Origin: Psychrobacter sp. PL19
GTDB taxonomy: Bacteria; Pseudomonadota; Gammaproteobacteria; Pseudomonadales; Moraxellaceae
Reading direction: 5' to 3'
DNA: 64,000 nt
NCBI RefSeq assembly: GCF_017875835.1
Contig: NZ_JAGING010000001.1
Coordinates: 558,001 to 622,000, forward strand
A program made the translations under genes and the position numbers. The notes under the pieces were generated by a model. It was not told the origin of the DNA. It worked only from the letters and a program-made list of their open reading frames with translations, and searched no databases. Shown here one piece after another: positions 18,169-27,055 of the stretch. The stretch's first letter is position 1, and the number at the start of each line of letters is the position of its first letter.

Positions 18169-19146
18169 TTACTCTGCCTTTAGCTCAACTGCCTTCAACC
18201 CTTCACGAAACCCTTCACGAAACGCTTTGTAATCATTCGCTGTCTGTTTTACCGCCTCTATCATAGGTACATGACCAATCTCTGGCATCGTAATAATTTG
18301 CGATTGTGGGATAATTTCTTTTATTAGCGTAACTGTTTCAGGCTTGATTACCTTATCCTTCTCACCCCAAACCACTAGCGTTGGAATATTATATTCAGCG
18401 ATAATCTTAGCGCGCTCCTCGACATTATCTTCAATTATTTGCGCTAGTATTTTGGATTCTAGCGTTTTATTAGCGATACGTTCTTGCGCGAATACAGCTT
18501 TTATGGACTTGGGGATATAAGGCGGCTTAGACATGACAAAGTCATACATATTGTAAAAGTCTTCCGTCTTATTGATCAATAATGGATTATTCTCAAGGGT
18601 TGCATCCTCCAAAGACTTCGGCACGCCCGCTGACCAAAAGCCGGCACTATCTATCAGCCACAGGCTTTTGACCTCTTTAGGATACTTTGCTGCATAAGCC
18701 ACACTGATAGCGCCGCCCATCGAATTGCCACCGACATGAATGTTAGATGCCACACCTTTGGCTTGCATAAGCTCGTGTAAGCGCGTTGCTTGCGCGTCTG
18801 CGCGATAGTCTGCTGCCATAGGTTTGCTAGACTCACCAAAGCCAAGTAAATCAGGAATGATCAGATTGTAGTTCTCTAATTGCTGAGCAATACGGGTAAA
18901 GTTGTCTTTATTACCGCCAAAGCCATGAATCAGTAGTAAAGGCTCGCCTGCTACATTGCCGTTTTCGGCATAGACCATTTTGTCACCAGAGCTCAGCATC
19001 AGCGCTTTTACGGCTAAGTCAGATTTTGAGCGTTCATACTGAATAATCTTTTGGGTAGTATTGACGGCTAAGGTATTGGGCGCGGTGGTACAGCCAACGA
19101 CTGACAGACTTAGCACAGTGGCAAGGCTTAGGCGTTTTAATAGCAT
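18169..19146 (-). CDS. Lip1-like alpha/beta-hydrolase lipoprotein (copy 2)
   Basis: 325-residue paralogue of the gene at 14930 and, by recognition, the closer of the two to Psychrobacter Lip1. Lipobox VVGC, oxyanion LLIHGFGGNKDNFTR, nucleophile GGNSMGG, acid in VWGEKDKVI, His in EIGHVPM. Near the C-terminus a 12-bp unit is doubled (REGFREGLK), explaining most of the five extra residues. Ribosome site AAGGA lies 8 bases before the ATG. Likely exported and lipid-anchored, cutting acyl esters outside the cytoplasm. Confidence 0.88.
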   Translation of the reverse strand: MLLKRLSLATVLSLSVVGCTTAPNTLAVNTTQKIIQYERSKSDLAVKALMLSSGDKMVYAENGNVAGEPLLLIHGFGGNKDNFTRIAQQLENYNLIIPDLLGFGESSKPMAADYRADAQATRLHELMQAKGVASNIHVGGNSMGGAISVAYAAKYPKEVKSLWLIDSAGFWSAGVPKSLEDATLENNPLLINKTEDFYNMYDFVMSKPPYIPKSIKAVFAQERIANKTLESKILAQIIEDNVEERAKIIAEYNIPTLVVWGEKDKVIKPETVTLIKEIIPQSQIITMPEIGHVPMIEAVKQTANDYKAFREGFREGLKAVELKAE

Positions 19147-19220
19147 TGAAATATCCTTGTTAAAATCTAGCAGAGTAAATTAAAAAGCATAATCCTAGCA
19201 CAGACTCATTTTAAGCTTAA

Positions 19221-19358
19221 GCCATGACCACCGCGATATGCGCGAATACTGGGAAAAATGGCGATGTAGGGCATCTGCCACTATGGGTGGGATAAGGCGT
19301 TGCATTTGATGTGGTTGAATTACTAACGATTGCGAAGGGTTCGTTACCGCTGATCTGA
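19221..19358 (+). pseudogene. Fossil fused 3' ends of a second nitronate monooxygenase/DsrE pair
   Basis: In one frame it reads AMTTAICANTGKNGDVGHLPLWVG-stop-GVAFDVVELLTIAKGS. The first half matches the nitronate monooxygenase tail (MTAFMRANAGKNADPEHLSLWAG) and the last part matches the DsrE tail (DDVVELLMSAKGS). An internal deletion has therefore joined the two genes, leaving about 138 bp upstream of the second lipase gene. Confidence 0.8.
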
Positions 19359-19532
19359 TTACCGTTCTAATAAAGATGGCACAAGCATTCTCATTTATAA
19401 TAAGTGTCTTTATTTCATCAATTATTTAATCAATCTTAAATTAACTATTTGGCATCTTTTGTAGGACGTTTTTTTACCATCAACCAAAGCCAACCAACCA
19501 AAGCCAACTTGGATGGTGCAAAAGGAAAGACA

Positions 19533-21098
19533 TTGAGTAACACAGCTATTTCCACTGATAAACGGCGTGACCTCACCGAAGGATCGATTGCCAAAACGAT
19601 GCTTCTGTTTGCATTGCCAACACTTGGATCATCGGCACTACAGTCATTAAACGGATCGATCAATGCCGTTTGGGTGGGTCGGTCCCTAGGTGAAGAGGCG
19701 TTGGCAGCGACGGCGAACGGCAACATCTTGATGTTTATACTGATCTCCTTCGTTTTTGGTTTCGGTATGGCGTCTACTATTTTGATTGGTCAGGCAATGG
19801 GCCGCCGCGACGACGCCATGGTCAAGAAAACTGTGGGAACGGCGCTGGGTAGCATTATTCCGATAAGTATATTGGTGTCGGCTGTAGGGTGGATATTTGC
19901 GCCGACCCTACTTGATCTGCTGGGTACTCCGCCAAGTGCTGCAAGCCTTGCCCTGACCTATCTGCGTATGATTTTTATTGCGATGCCCGTCACTCTAACG
20001 TTTACGCTGATAATGATGGCACTACGCGGAACGGGGGATTCTACAACGCCGCTTTGGTTTATACTGATATCAGTCATTATTGACCTGATTTTGACGCCGA
20101 CGCTCATTTTGGGTCTAGGACCCTTTCCCGAATGGGGTATATTTGGCTCGGCCTTCGCAACAGCCGTCGCCAACACGCTAGCGCTTATTGGCATGGTCGT
20201 CACCATGTACCTGCGTGGTTCTGTGCTAACACTCAGCATGCTAGAGCTTCGCTTTCTGCGCGCAGATCGAGAAATCCTGAAGTCGATGTTCTCAAAGGGC
20301 TTGCCGATGGGCCTGCAGATGATCGTCATCTCTTCGGCGGCATTGACGATGCTGTCGCTGATAAACCGCGAGGGTGTACAGACGACAGCAGCTTACAGCG
20401 CGACCCAGCAGCTTTGGACATACGTGCAGATGCCTGCAATGGCACTAAGTGCCGCGGCCAGTGCAATGGTTGCACAGAACATCGGTGCCAATCAATGGCA
20501 CAGGATTGCAGGGATCACAAGATGGGGACTCGCTTTTAACCTGATATTAACAGGTACACTCATTGGAGTGCTGACAATTTTTGATCAAACTATTTTAGGC
20601 TTTTTTCTTGGCAGTGACAGCCAAGCGGTGCCGATCGGGCGCCATATTCAGTTAATGGCGACATGGGGCTTTATATTTTTTGGCATAGCACAAGTGCTGT
20701 TCGGCACCATGCGTGCGAACGGCTATGTGATTTGGCCACTGGTCGTCATGGCGGTTTCGATGTACCCAGTGCGTCTTGGGTTTGCTTTTGGGCTTTATCC
20801 ACTACTTGGAGAAGATGCGCTTTGGCTGTCGTTTCCGGCAGGCATGGTGGCAACCGCTGTGATGGGGGCAGGACTGTATCTGCATGGCGGATGGCGTAAG
20901 GGAAAAATCTTGCCCGCGGAGGAAGCTGCGCAAAGAACCGAGGGCTATCGCGCGCATACAGGCACCAGTGCGTCGCTTCGTGATATTATACCAACGACGG
21001 TATGGAAGCGACTGCCTTTGCGCCGCATCACAAGATTGCACCGACGACTTCATAAAAGACTACATAGACGTCATATGATAAAAAAGAATAAACGATAA
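19533..21098 (+). CDS. MATE family multidrug/Na+ efflux transporter
   Basis: Inner-membrane antiporter with about 12 hydrophobic segments. It has MATE elements near the N-terminus (LLFALPTLGSSALQSLNGSINAVWVGR) and repeated in the second half (GLQMIVISSAALTMLSLINREGV). TTG 19533 is preferred (AAAGGAAAG upstream, no nearby ATG); the frame is open from 19449. The tail is unusually basic, Arg/His/Leu-rich (LHRRLHKRLHRR). By eye its third positions are more GC-rich than its neighbours, which may indicate transfer. The drug or ion specificity is not readable. Confidence 0.85.
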   Translation: MSNTAISTDKRRDLTEGSIAKTMLLFALPTLGSSALQSLNGSINAVWVGRSLGEEALAATANGNILMFILISFVFGFGMASTILIGQAMGRRDDAMVKKTVGTALGSIIPISILVSAVGWIFAPTLLDLLGTPPSAASLALTYLRMIFIAMPVTLTFTLIMMALRGTGDSTTPLWFILISVIIDLILTPTLILGLGPFPEWGIFGSAFATAVANTLALIGMVVTMYLRGSVLTLSMLELRFLRADREILKSMFSKGLPMGLQMIVISSAALTMLSLINREGVQTTAAYSATQQLWTYVQMPAMALSAAASAMVAQNIGANQWHRIAGITRWGLAFNLILTGTLIGVLTIFDQTILGFFLGSDSQAVPIGRHIQLMATWGFIFFGIAQVLFGTMRANGYVIWPLVVMAVSMYPVRLGFAFGLYPLLGEDALWLSFPAGMVATAVMGAGLYLHGGWRKGKILPAEEAAQRTEGYRAHTGTSASLRDIIPTTVWKRLPLRRITRLHRRLHKRLHRRHMIKKNKR

Positions 21099-21289
21099 TA
21101 GCCTCGATAACCTTATTCATAAACATTGTTCATATATACGCGTCTAGTCGGGCAACTTTCGCTTATCAGTTTGGCGAGTAAATGGTTCATAATACTTGCC
21201 TACTACCGCACATACTAAACCCAGTTTTAGAGTAAACAAGACTTTGGCGTGTCAAAAAACCGCTACATGCTGCTATATAAAGTCACTTG

Positions 21290-21556
21290 CTAGGCTGAGA
21301 TTATACTGGCAGAACCTTCAAACTTTGTATTACCTAATAAAAACTCCACCGCTGCGGCTGCATGAATCGCGGTGGTATCAAATACTGGAATCGGGCTGTC
21401 TGCTTGTAGCGCACCAATCGGTGCAAAATCTACACTATGAATTAGTAAGTCCACTGAATGTAAGCCGCCTAACTGTTGTTTTACGCCTTCGTTAATCAGC
21501 CGATAATAGCTTTGGGTACTCTCCCAACTCATACCACCAATGATGCCTAACGCTTT
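21290..21556 (-). pseudogene. Aspartate/glutamate racemase remnant with internal deletion
   Basis: Starts with the family N-terminus (LGIIGGMSWESTQSYYRLINEGV, LGGLHSVDLLIHSVDF). After about 45 residues it jumps to the family C-terminus PVFDTTAIHAAAAVEFLL. The middle of about 150 residues, with both catalytic Cys regions, is missing. The codon before KALGIIGG is a TAG instead of a start. About 90 codons remain of a normal 230. Confidence 0.75.
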
Positions 21557-21706
21557 CTACCGATAAACTGACATACTATCTTCTTATTTATTGATTATAA
21601 TATTACGAGCCTTATAATTAATAATAACCATTTTACCAATTCGTTATCACTCTATATTATGATTGACGATAAGTGTAACCATAATTATGCAGGACTAAGT
21701 CAAACC

Positions 21707-21961
21707 ATGGCAGAGACACCTACTCTTAGAATACGCACCCGTAGAAAATACTATCGGCTTATTTTTACTGGTTTAATGGCGATGATGATGTCACTTATAA
21801 TCTCAACCGCACTCATATTGGTAAAAATAGGATTTATTGATGGTTTTTTTATGGAACTTTTGCATTCATGGGGCTTGGCATTTGTTTTTGCCTGGCCGAG
21901 CGCTTATATCTGTGCCTATATGATACAAGAGCATGTGTTGACTAGAATCGAGTTTTATTAA
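21707..21961 (+). CDS. DUF2798 family small membrane protein
   Basis: About 84 residues with two hydrophobic helices (LIFTGLMAMMMSLIISTALILV and the WGLAFVFAWPSAYICAYMI segment), the DUF2798 pattern. ATG 21707 is preferred to 21659 because AGGA precedes it and family members begin just before RKYYRLIF. No known function. Confidence 0.65.
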   Translation: MAETPTLRIRTRRKYYRLIFTGLMAMMMSLIISTALILVKIGFIDGFFMELLHSWGLAFVFAWPSAYICAYMIQEHVLTRIEFY

Positions 21962-22166
21962 GACAGACCTTGGTATGAGGAGGTCAAATTTACTGATATC
22001 TATGACTGGCCTGTAGTTTAATTATCGACGCTAGATTTAAACCATAAACTCTAGTTACTCTCTTCAAATATTCATTCAATATTAGTCAGCGCTGTATACG
22101 TTTTAGTGTGCAATCATCTCAAAAAAAACAAGCTAAGCTACATAATCTTTTTATTTAGAGAGCGCT

Positions 22167-22444
22167 ATGAGCCTACCACGGCGTACTATCGAAAAATTAC
22201 TCGATCAAGGTGTTTTGCCCTTAGAGCATGCCAATGCGGCAGCGACTCATCTAGAAGTATGCCCGTCTAAACCTTCGTGGCTGGCCTTTTTTGACAAGGC
22301 GTCACTCATTATTGGCGTGGTGGCATTGCCTTATCACTGGTTTTTTTCATTGCCTATAATTGGCTCAACCTGAGGGAAATGGTTAATGGGCTGTTTGAAA
22401 TGATCATAGGCAAGAGCAATCAAGATGATGAAACGTCAAATTAG
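22167..22444 (+). pseudogene. DUF2157 membrane-protein remnant, frameshifted
   Basis: The first about 60 codons (SLPRRTIEKLLDQGVLPLEHA ... WLAFFDKASLIIGVVAL) match the start of DUF2157 proteins. The frame then shifts in the TTTTTTT run near 22340. In the other frame the typical continuation FFIAYNWLNLREM follows, to a stop at 22444. The multi-helix body of the protein is gone. Confidence 0.6.
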
Positions 22445-22592
22445 CAGGTCACGACTACACATATTATGTTTATCATTATCAATAGTTAATATTGATAGCC
22501 AACAACCTTCCTTAACTAAATTGATATTGCGCTACCGGCGTGCGACTTGTTATTGTTGCTCACAACTTAAAAAACAAATAAAGGAATTTCTC

Positions 22593-23570
22593 ATGCGTAG
22601 CGCCACTTATGACCATTTTGGCAAACCTACTGAAGTCTTAAGCCTCGGTGACAGCCTTACTCCAGAGCCCAAAGCCAATGAAGTGCGGGTCAAAACCATC
22701 TTAGCCTCTATTCATAACCACGATTTATTAACCATTCGCGGTAAATATGGTTTTAAACCCGAGCTGCCCGCTATCGGTGGTAGCGAAGCCGTAGGTATCA
22801 TCGATGCGGTGGGCGATAAAGTCAAAGACTTAAAGGTCGGTCAACGCGTTGCGGCAGCTAGTGTGCAAGCGACTTGGGCAGCGTTCTTCACTGCCTCAGC
22901 TGATATGGTATTTCCCATGCCAGACAGCTTAGACGATGAAATGGCCGCACAATTGATTGCGATGCCGCTAAGTGCTTTAATGCTGCTTGAATTTCTAGAG
23001 ATACAAAGTGGCCAATGGGTTATTCATAACGCGGCCAATGGTGCGGTCGGTAAGTCGCTGGCTATGTTAGCGGCTGCGCGTGGCGTGAAAACCATTAATC
23101 TAGTACGCAGTAGCGATGCGCTAGACGATTTAGAAACGCTGAATATTAAAAATAATATTGATACCTCACAAGACGACTGGAAAGATCAAGTACACCGTAT
23201 CATTGGCGATGACAAAATCAGTGCTGCCGTTGACTCTGTTGGCGGCGAAGCCAGTGGCGATTTACTATCGCTACTCGGCCATGGCGGCACCTTTGCCGTA
23301 TTTGGTGCGATGTCAGGTAAGCCAATGATGCTCAATCCTACTGATATGATCTTTAAGCAAGCCGTTCTAAAAGGATTCTGGGGCAGTAAACTCAGCCAAG
23401 AAATGAGTGTCAAAAATAAACAGCGCTTGGTTGAAGAGCTGATTGATAGAGCGGTGAGCGGACAATTAAAACTACCTACAGAAGCGACTTTTGATCTCGC
23501 TGATATCGTAGCGGCGGTCTCTGGAAAATTGCAGGGAGAAAAAAATGGTAAGGTGTTGTTGAAGCCTTAA
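22593..23570 (+). CDS. MDR-superfamily zinc-binding-type dehydrogenase/reductase
   Basis: About 325 residues of the medium-chain dehydrogenase/reductase superfamily (quinone or enoyl reductase-like; it lacks the catalytic-zinc cysteines of true alcohol dehydrogenases). GroES-like half with IHNHDLLTIRGKYGFKPELPAIGGSEAVGII, and a Rossmann half with NAANGAVGKSLAMLAAARG. Rather like the MECR/2-enoyl reductase branch. ATG 22593 has AAAGGAA upstream and is the family start; the frame is open from 22425. Adjacent to a second MDR gene, perhaps one transcript. Confidence 0.8.
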   Translation: MRSATYDHFGKPTEVLSLGDSLTPEPKANEVRVKTILASIHNHDLLTIRGKYGFKPELPAIGGSEAVGIIDAVGDKVKDLKVGQRVAAASVQATWAAFFTASADMVFPMPDSLDDEMAAQLIAMPLSALMLLEFLEIQSGQWVIHNAANGAVGKSLAMLAAARGVKTINLVRSSDALDDLETLNIKNNIDTSQDDWKDQVHRIIGDDKISAAVDSVGGEASGDLLSLLGHGGTFAVFGAMSGKPMMLNPTDMIFKQAVLKGFWGSKLSQEMSVKNKQRLVEELIDRAVSGQLKLPTEATFDLADIVAAVSGKLQGEKNGKVLLKP

Positions 23571-23685
23571 GTTTTTGCAAGCGAATAAAAACGTTCATGG
23601 TTTCATGGGCTTTTTTTATTTTGATAACACGAGTAAGCTGTTACTGACCGCAGATAAAAAAACAAACCTAACGAGGAATATAATT

Positions 23686-24690
23686 ATGTCTAACCATACA
23701 ACTTTTAAGGCACTGGTAGTTGAAGAACATGCTGATGGCACCTTTAGCAACAGTATTCGCGAACGCAGCGTAGAAGACCTTCCCCAAAATGAGCTCTTGA
23801 TTGAGGTTCATTATTCATCGTTGAACTATAAAGACGCGATGTCGGCCACTGGTAATAAGATGATTACTAAGCATTACCCGCACACCCCAGGTATTGATGC
23901 CGCCGGCATAGTGATTAGCGACAAGTCGGGTACTTTTACGGCTGGCCAAGAAGTACTAGTATTCGGCTATGATTTAGGCATGGATACGCCGGGTGGTCTG
24001 GGTCAAATGATCTCTATCCCAGCAGATTGGGCATTGGCTTGCCCAACTTCTTTGACCTTAAAAGAAGCAATGACTTACGGCACTGGCGGTTTGACCGCGG
24101 CTTTATGTATTCAAAAATTAGAAAAAATGGGTGCAAAACCCGCCGACGGGCCAGTAGCGGTAACAGGGGCAACTGGCGGCGTAGGCAGCATCAGTATCGC
24201 AATTTTGAAGCAGTTGGGCTATGAAGTTATTGCCTTCTCAGGTAAACCTGAACAAAGCGAACATCTAAAAACCTTAGGAGCCAGCGAGGTACGTCATCGC
24301 GACACTATTAATGAGGTAGGCAAAAGACCTGTTGGCCGCGAATTATGGGCAAATGCCATCGATACTTTGGGCGGTGACTATCTAGCAAACTTACTCAAAC
24401 AAACCAAGGCTGGCGGTGCAGTATCTGCTTGCGGCCTAGCATCATCAGTTGAATTTGCAATGACTGTGCTGCCTTTTATTACTAGAGGTATCTCTTTATT
24501 AGGCATCGATTCAGTATTTATTCCACTTGCTGACAAGCAAGAGATTTGGACACGGGTCGCCACTGATATGAAACTTCCTAATCTTGAGCAGTATTGTGAA
24601 GAGATTACCTTAGAACAAACGCCTGACTATTTAGAACGCTTTATTTCCAGTAAAGTGGTGGGTCGTTATGTGGTGAATGTGCGGGGTTAG
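23686..24690 (+). CDS. YhdH/AcuI-type acrylyl-CoA reductase family oxidoreductase
   Basis: 334-residue NADPH-dependent MDR enzyme of the YhdH/YhfP (AcuI) group that reduces acrylyl-CoA. Family features: LNYKDAMSATGNKMITKHYPHTPGIDAAGIV near the N-terminus, the nucleotide loop VTGATGGVGSISI, and the ending KVVGRYVVNVRG. ATG 23686 has ACGAGGA 9 bases upstream; the upstream extension is not family-like. It follows the previous MDR gene by 115 bp. Confidence 0.85.
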   Translation: MSNHTTFKALVVEEHADGTFSNSIRERSVEDLPQNELLIEVHYSSLNYKDAMSATGNKMITKHYPHTPGIDAAGIVISDKSGTFTAGQEVLVFGYDLGMDTPGGLGQMISIPADWALACPTSLTLKEAMTYGTGGLTAALCIQKLEKMGAKPADGPVAVTGATGGVGSISIAILKQLGYEVIAFSGKPEQSEHLKTLGASEVRHRDTINEVGKRPVGRELWANAIDTLGGDYLANLLKQTKAGGAVSACGLASSVEFAMTVLPFITRGISLLGIDSVFIPLADKQEIWTRVATDMKLPNLEQYCEEITLEQTPDYLERFISSKVVGRYVVNVRG

Positions 24691-24737
24691 GTTTTTTTGT
24701 TTAGTAGGTAGTTATTTACCTACTTAATCCTTTGTTG

Positions 24738-24786
24738 GCAATGGCAGCGTTCTTTATACATGGGAGCTGCCATTGCTTTTTTTGTT
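24738..24786 (+). terminator. Terminator after the AcuI-type gene
   Basis: GCAATGGCAGC and GCTGCCATTGC form a perfect 11-bp stem with a 17-base loop, followed by seven T. Confidence 0.85.
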
Positions 24787-24804
24787 TTGGGAAGATAGCT
24801 ACAA

Positions 24805-24884
24805 TTTGCGTTCATTTGCGTTCATTTGCGTTCATTTGCGTTCATTTGCGTTCATTTGCGTTCATTTGCGTTCATTTGCGTTCA
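24805..24884. repeat. Tandem repeat, 8 x 10 bp (TTTGCGTTCA)
   Basis: Eight perfect head-to-tail copies of a 10-bp unit, directly after the terminator. The unit is not a multiple of three and no real gene covers it. Copy number should vary between strains by slippage. Confidence 0.95.
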
Positions 24885-24932
24885 TTATCAATAATTAAAA
24901 CAAAATGCCACTCAACTGTGAATATATTGAGT

Positions 24933-25237
24933 TTACTTAAAATAAGTTGTGTAGCGTCTCAAAACCCAACCCTGCTCTAGCTTTCCATTAATTTCAACTT
25001 CTACTAATAACCAAGACTTATTAGACTTATCTATAACTCTTACTATAGTGCCAATAGGTATAGTATCTACTATCATTGAACTCATACCAGCATTATCACG
25101 AAAGTTTAAAGTATTTACTGTCGTTACTCGATATCCTTTTAATGCTTGTCGATCAATTAAGGGAGCAGGTGATCTAATAAAAGATTTTACCTCTCTAGAA
25201 GTCTCTAAAGTTTTTGATACTTCTTGAAACTGCTGAA
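24933..25237 (-). pseudogene. 3' half of an interrupted SH3-domain membrane protein gene
   Basis: About 101 codons in frame with the 5' half (26154-26887) once the inserted IS and one TA are removed. It begins IQQFQEVSKTLETSREV. It ends in a bacterial SH3 domain (YRVTTVNTLNFRDNAGMSS, then IPIGTIVRVIDKSNKSWLLVE, GWVLRRY). SH3b domains of this kind often bind peptides or cell-wall material. It has no start of its own, so is presumed silent. Confidence 0.75.
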
Positions 25238-25303
25238 TAGACCTCTTGCAAAAGTGGCCTCATGAATTAGAATAACCGTATCACTCACAATCAAATAACT
25301 ACC

Positions 25304-25744
25304 ATGCCCGATATAAATAAACTACTTGAGCAAAGCGACTCCGGCTTCAAACGCTACACTGGTATTCATAAAACTACCTTTAAAGCCATGTTAGAAGCCA
25401 TGCAACAACATGAAGCAGCAAAGACCAAATCAGGTCGTCCAAGCGAGCTTAGATTGGAAGCGCAGCTCCTGCTTGCATTGACTTATTGGCGTGAATACCG
25501 AACGCTTTATCACATCGGTATGGACTTTGGTATTCATGAGTCTTCTGCCAGTCGCATGGTTCGTAAAGTAGAAGATATTCTTCTTAAGTCAGGTAGATTT
25601 GGCTTACCTAGAAAGCTACCACGGGGCGATGTTGATGATATTAACTGGTCAGCGGTCATTGTAGATGCGACCGAAACCCCGATTGAGCGTCCAAAAAAAA
25701 CCAAAGTGACTACTACAGCGGAAAAAGAAAGCAACATACCTTAA
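25304..25744 (+). CDS. IS5-family transposase, frame A
   Basis: 146-residue N-terminal product with the helix-turn-helix region (HIGMDFGIHESSASRMVRKVED) and the first catalytic Asp in AVIVDATETPIERP. At A8 (25693-25700) a -1 shift enters the second frame, which reads KKNQSDYYSGKRKQHTLKAQ, the normal family continuation. The fused product ends at 26136 and is about 277 residues. Confidence 0.88.
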   Translation: MPDINKLLEQSDSGFKRYTGIHKTTFKAMLEAMQQHEAAKTKSGRPSELRLEAQLLLALTYWREYRTLYHIGMDFGIHESSASRMVRKVEDILLKSGRFGLPRKLPRGDVDDINWSAVIVDATETPIERPKKTKVTTTAEKESNIP

Positions 25745-25758
25745 AAGCGCAAGTTATC

Positions 25759-26136
25759 GTGCATTGGCAAACAGGTTTAATACTAGATGTTCAAACTTGC
25801 AAAGGATCGGTACATGATTTTAGCCTTTACAAACAGACTTGTCCTGACTGGTTACCTGAAAATGCAAGCTACTTAGCAGACAGTGGCTACCAAGGTATAG
25901 CGAAGTTGCATGACCAAACCTTTACACCCTTTAAAAAACCAAAAGGCTGTGAATTACTAGACTGTAGCAAACAAGTGAATCAGTATTTAGCTAAATTACG
26001 TATTCTGGTTGAGCACAAAATAGGTCTGATCAAGCTGTTTAAAATCGTGGCTCAGCGCTATCGCAATCGTCGTCAGCGTTATGATTTAAGAATGAAGCTG
26101 TTTGCAGGTGTAGTCAATTTCGAACTTAATTCATGA
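25759..26136 (+). CDS. IS5-family transposase, frame B
   Basis: C-terminal half, made only as a fusion after the -1 shift. It contains the second Asp in CKGSVHDFSLY, LADSGYQGI, and the Glu region LRILVEHKIGLIKLFKI. The frame is open from the A8 run, so the start at 25759 is not functional. It ends just inside the right inverted repeat. Confidence 0.85.
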   Translation: MHWQTGLILDVQTCKGSVHDFSLYKQTCPDWLPENASYLADSGYQGIAKLHDQTFTPFKKPKGCELLDCSKQVNQYLAKLRILVEHKIGLIKLFKIVAQRYRNRRQRYDLRMKLFAGVVNFELNS

Positions 26137-26153
26137 CTTTTGCAAGAGGTCTA

Positions 26154-26887
26154 ATATAATTGACGCTTATACTACTAGCTATACCAATAAGATACGGTAA
26201 TAGAATGAAGGTGCAGAAGAAATATAAAATCTTTTTAGCTTTCTCTGAATACGAACTAAAATCTTTTTCTAACTTTATTTCATCACTTAACTCAGCGTCA
26301 ATTTCGGCTATTGAGATTTCAGAAAACTCTTCTATATCAGCTGGAGTTAGATTAGTTTTTAAAATCTCTCTAAAAAAATCTTTATTGAGATTTGACAGTA
26401 CCCTAAATGACGAATATTGCTTAAATTGCTTATGCTGTTTAAAAATCTCTGTCGCTTTAGATATAGCACTGCTTAAGTCACCTATTTGATCTTCAGAAGT
26501 GAAGCCTTTTGGCAAGATGAACTGCGTTCGAGGTTTTAAACCTAAATGAGTTGCTTCAAAAGCATCTATAATGGCTTTATTAAATTTGATTGATTCAAAT
26601 ACCGATGAGTTTAGAGAGTTTGATTCGGCTAGACTATCTATTGTTCCTGCTAGGGAACTATTTATAGCCAAATTATTTTGGGGGAAATTTTGAGATAATT
26701 TGGATAATAAATCTTGAGTCGCTATATGCCCAGTCAACCTTTTAAAATAATCCAAATCCTGTGTAATTTTTAAAAGCTTGTCTGTAGATCCAGCGGCTAA
26801 AGAAAGTGAGTCTAATCGTGCCTGATTTTCATTAATTATTTCCATAGCTGATAGTTCACGTATTTCTTCAAGTTTCTTCTTATCCAT
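26154..26887 (-). pseudogene. 5' half of an interrupted SH3-domain membrane protein gene
   Basis: Codes 245 native residues and then eight from the IS end (RPLAKVMN). Mostly helical and polar (LEEIRELSAMEIINENQARLD ... LSEIKLEKDFSSYSEKAKK), followed by one strong transmembrane segment (ILYFFCTFILLPYLIGIASSI). The intact protein was about 346 residues: cytoplasmic helical domain, one membrane helix, then the SH3 domain encoded at 24933-25237. Family not recognised. The start has no strong ribosome site. Confidence 0.72.
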
Positions 26888-26995
26888 TCGCGATTATTCC
26901 CTTTTCGTCTAATTTTAAATGTTTATTAATTAAGTATCTAAGGGCTTCTAACTATTTAATCAACTAAAATTGAATTTTAGATATCCTAGTAAATA

Positions 26996-27026
26996 AAAAA
27001 ACACCCAACAAGTTGAGTGCTTTTTA
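26996..27026. terminator. Terminator-like hairpin beside the guaA-end copy
   Basis: CACCCAAC and GTTGAGTG form a stem with one mismatch, with A and T runs outside, so it can work on both strands. Confidence 0.6.
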
Positions 27027-27055
27027 TCATTTTAAGCTAAGAATTAACTAGCCAA

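Larger units (their letters stand above)
25240..26151 (+). mobile_element. IS5-family insertion sequence (IS427-like), 912 bp
   Basis: Inverted ends GACCTCTTGCAAAAGT are perfect and flanked by TA (25238-25239 and 26152-26153), a TA target duplication. The element carries a two-frame transposase with a -1 slippery site, as in the IS427 subgroup. It interrupts the minus-strand gene 24933-26887. Since the ends and both ORFs are intact, it may still be active or recently so. Subgroup inferred from features, not from a database. Confidence 0.88.

Noticed and set aside
24805..24884. CRISPR array
   Set aside because: Direct repeats of 10 bp have no spacers between them and no cas genes are nearby.
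24732..24980. 82-codon ORF across the 10-bp repeats
   Set aside because: Most of it is the repeat read through in three frames (AFICVHLRSF); no family similarity and no ribosome site.
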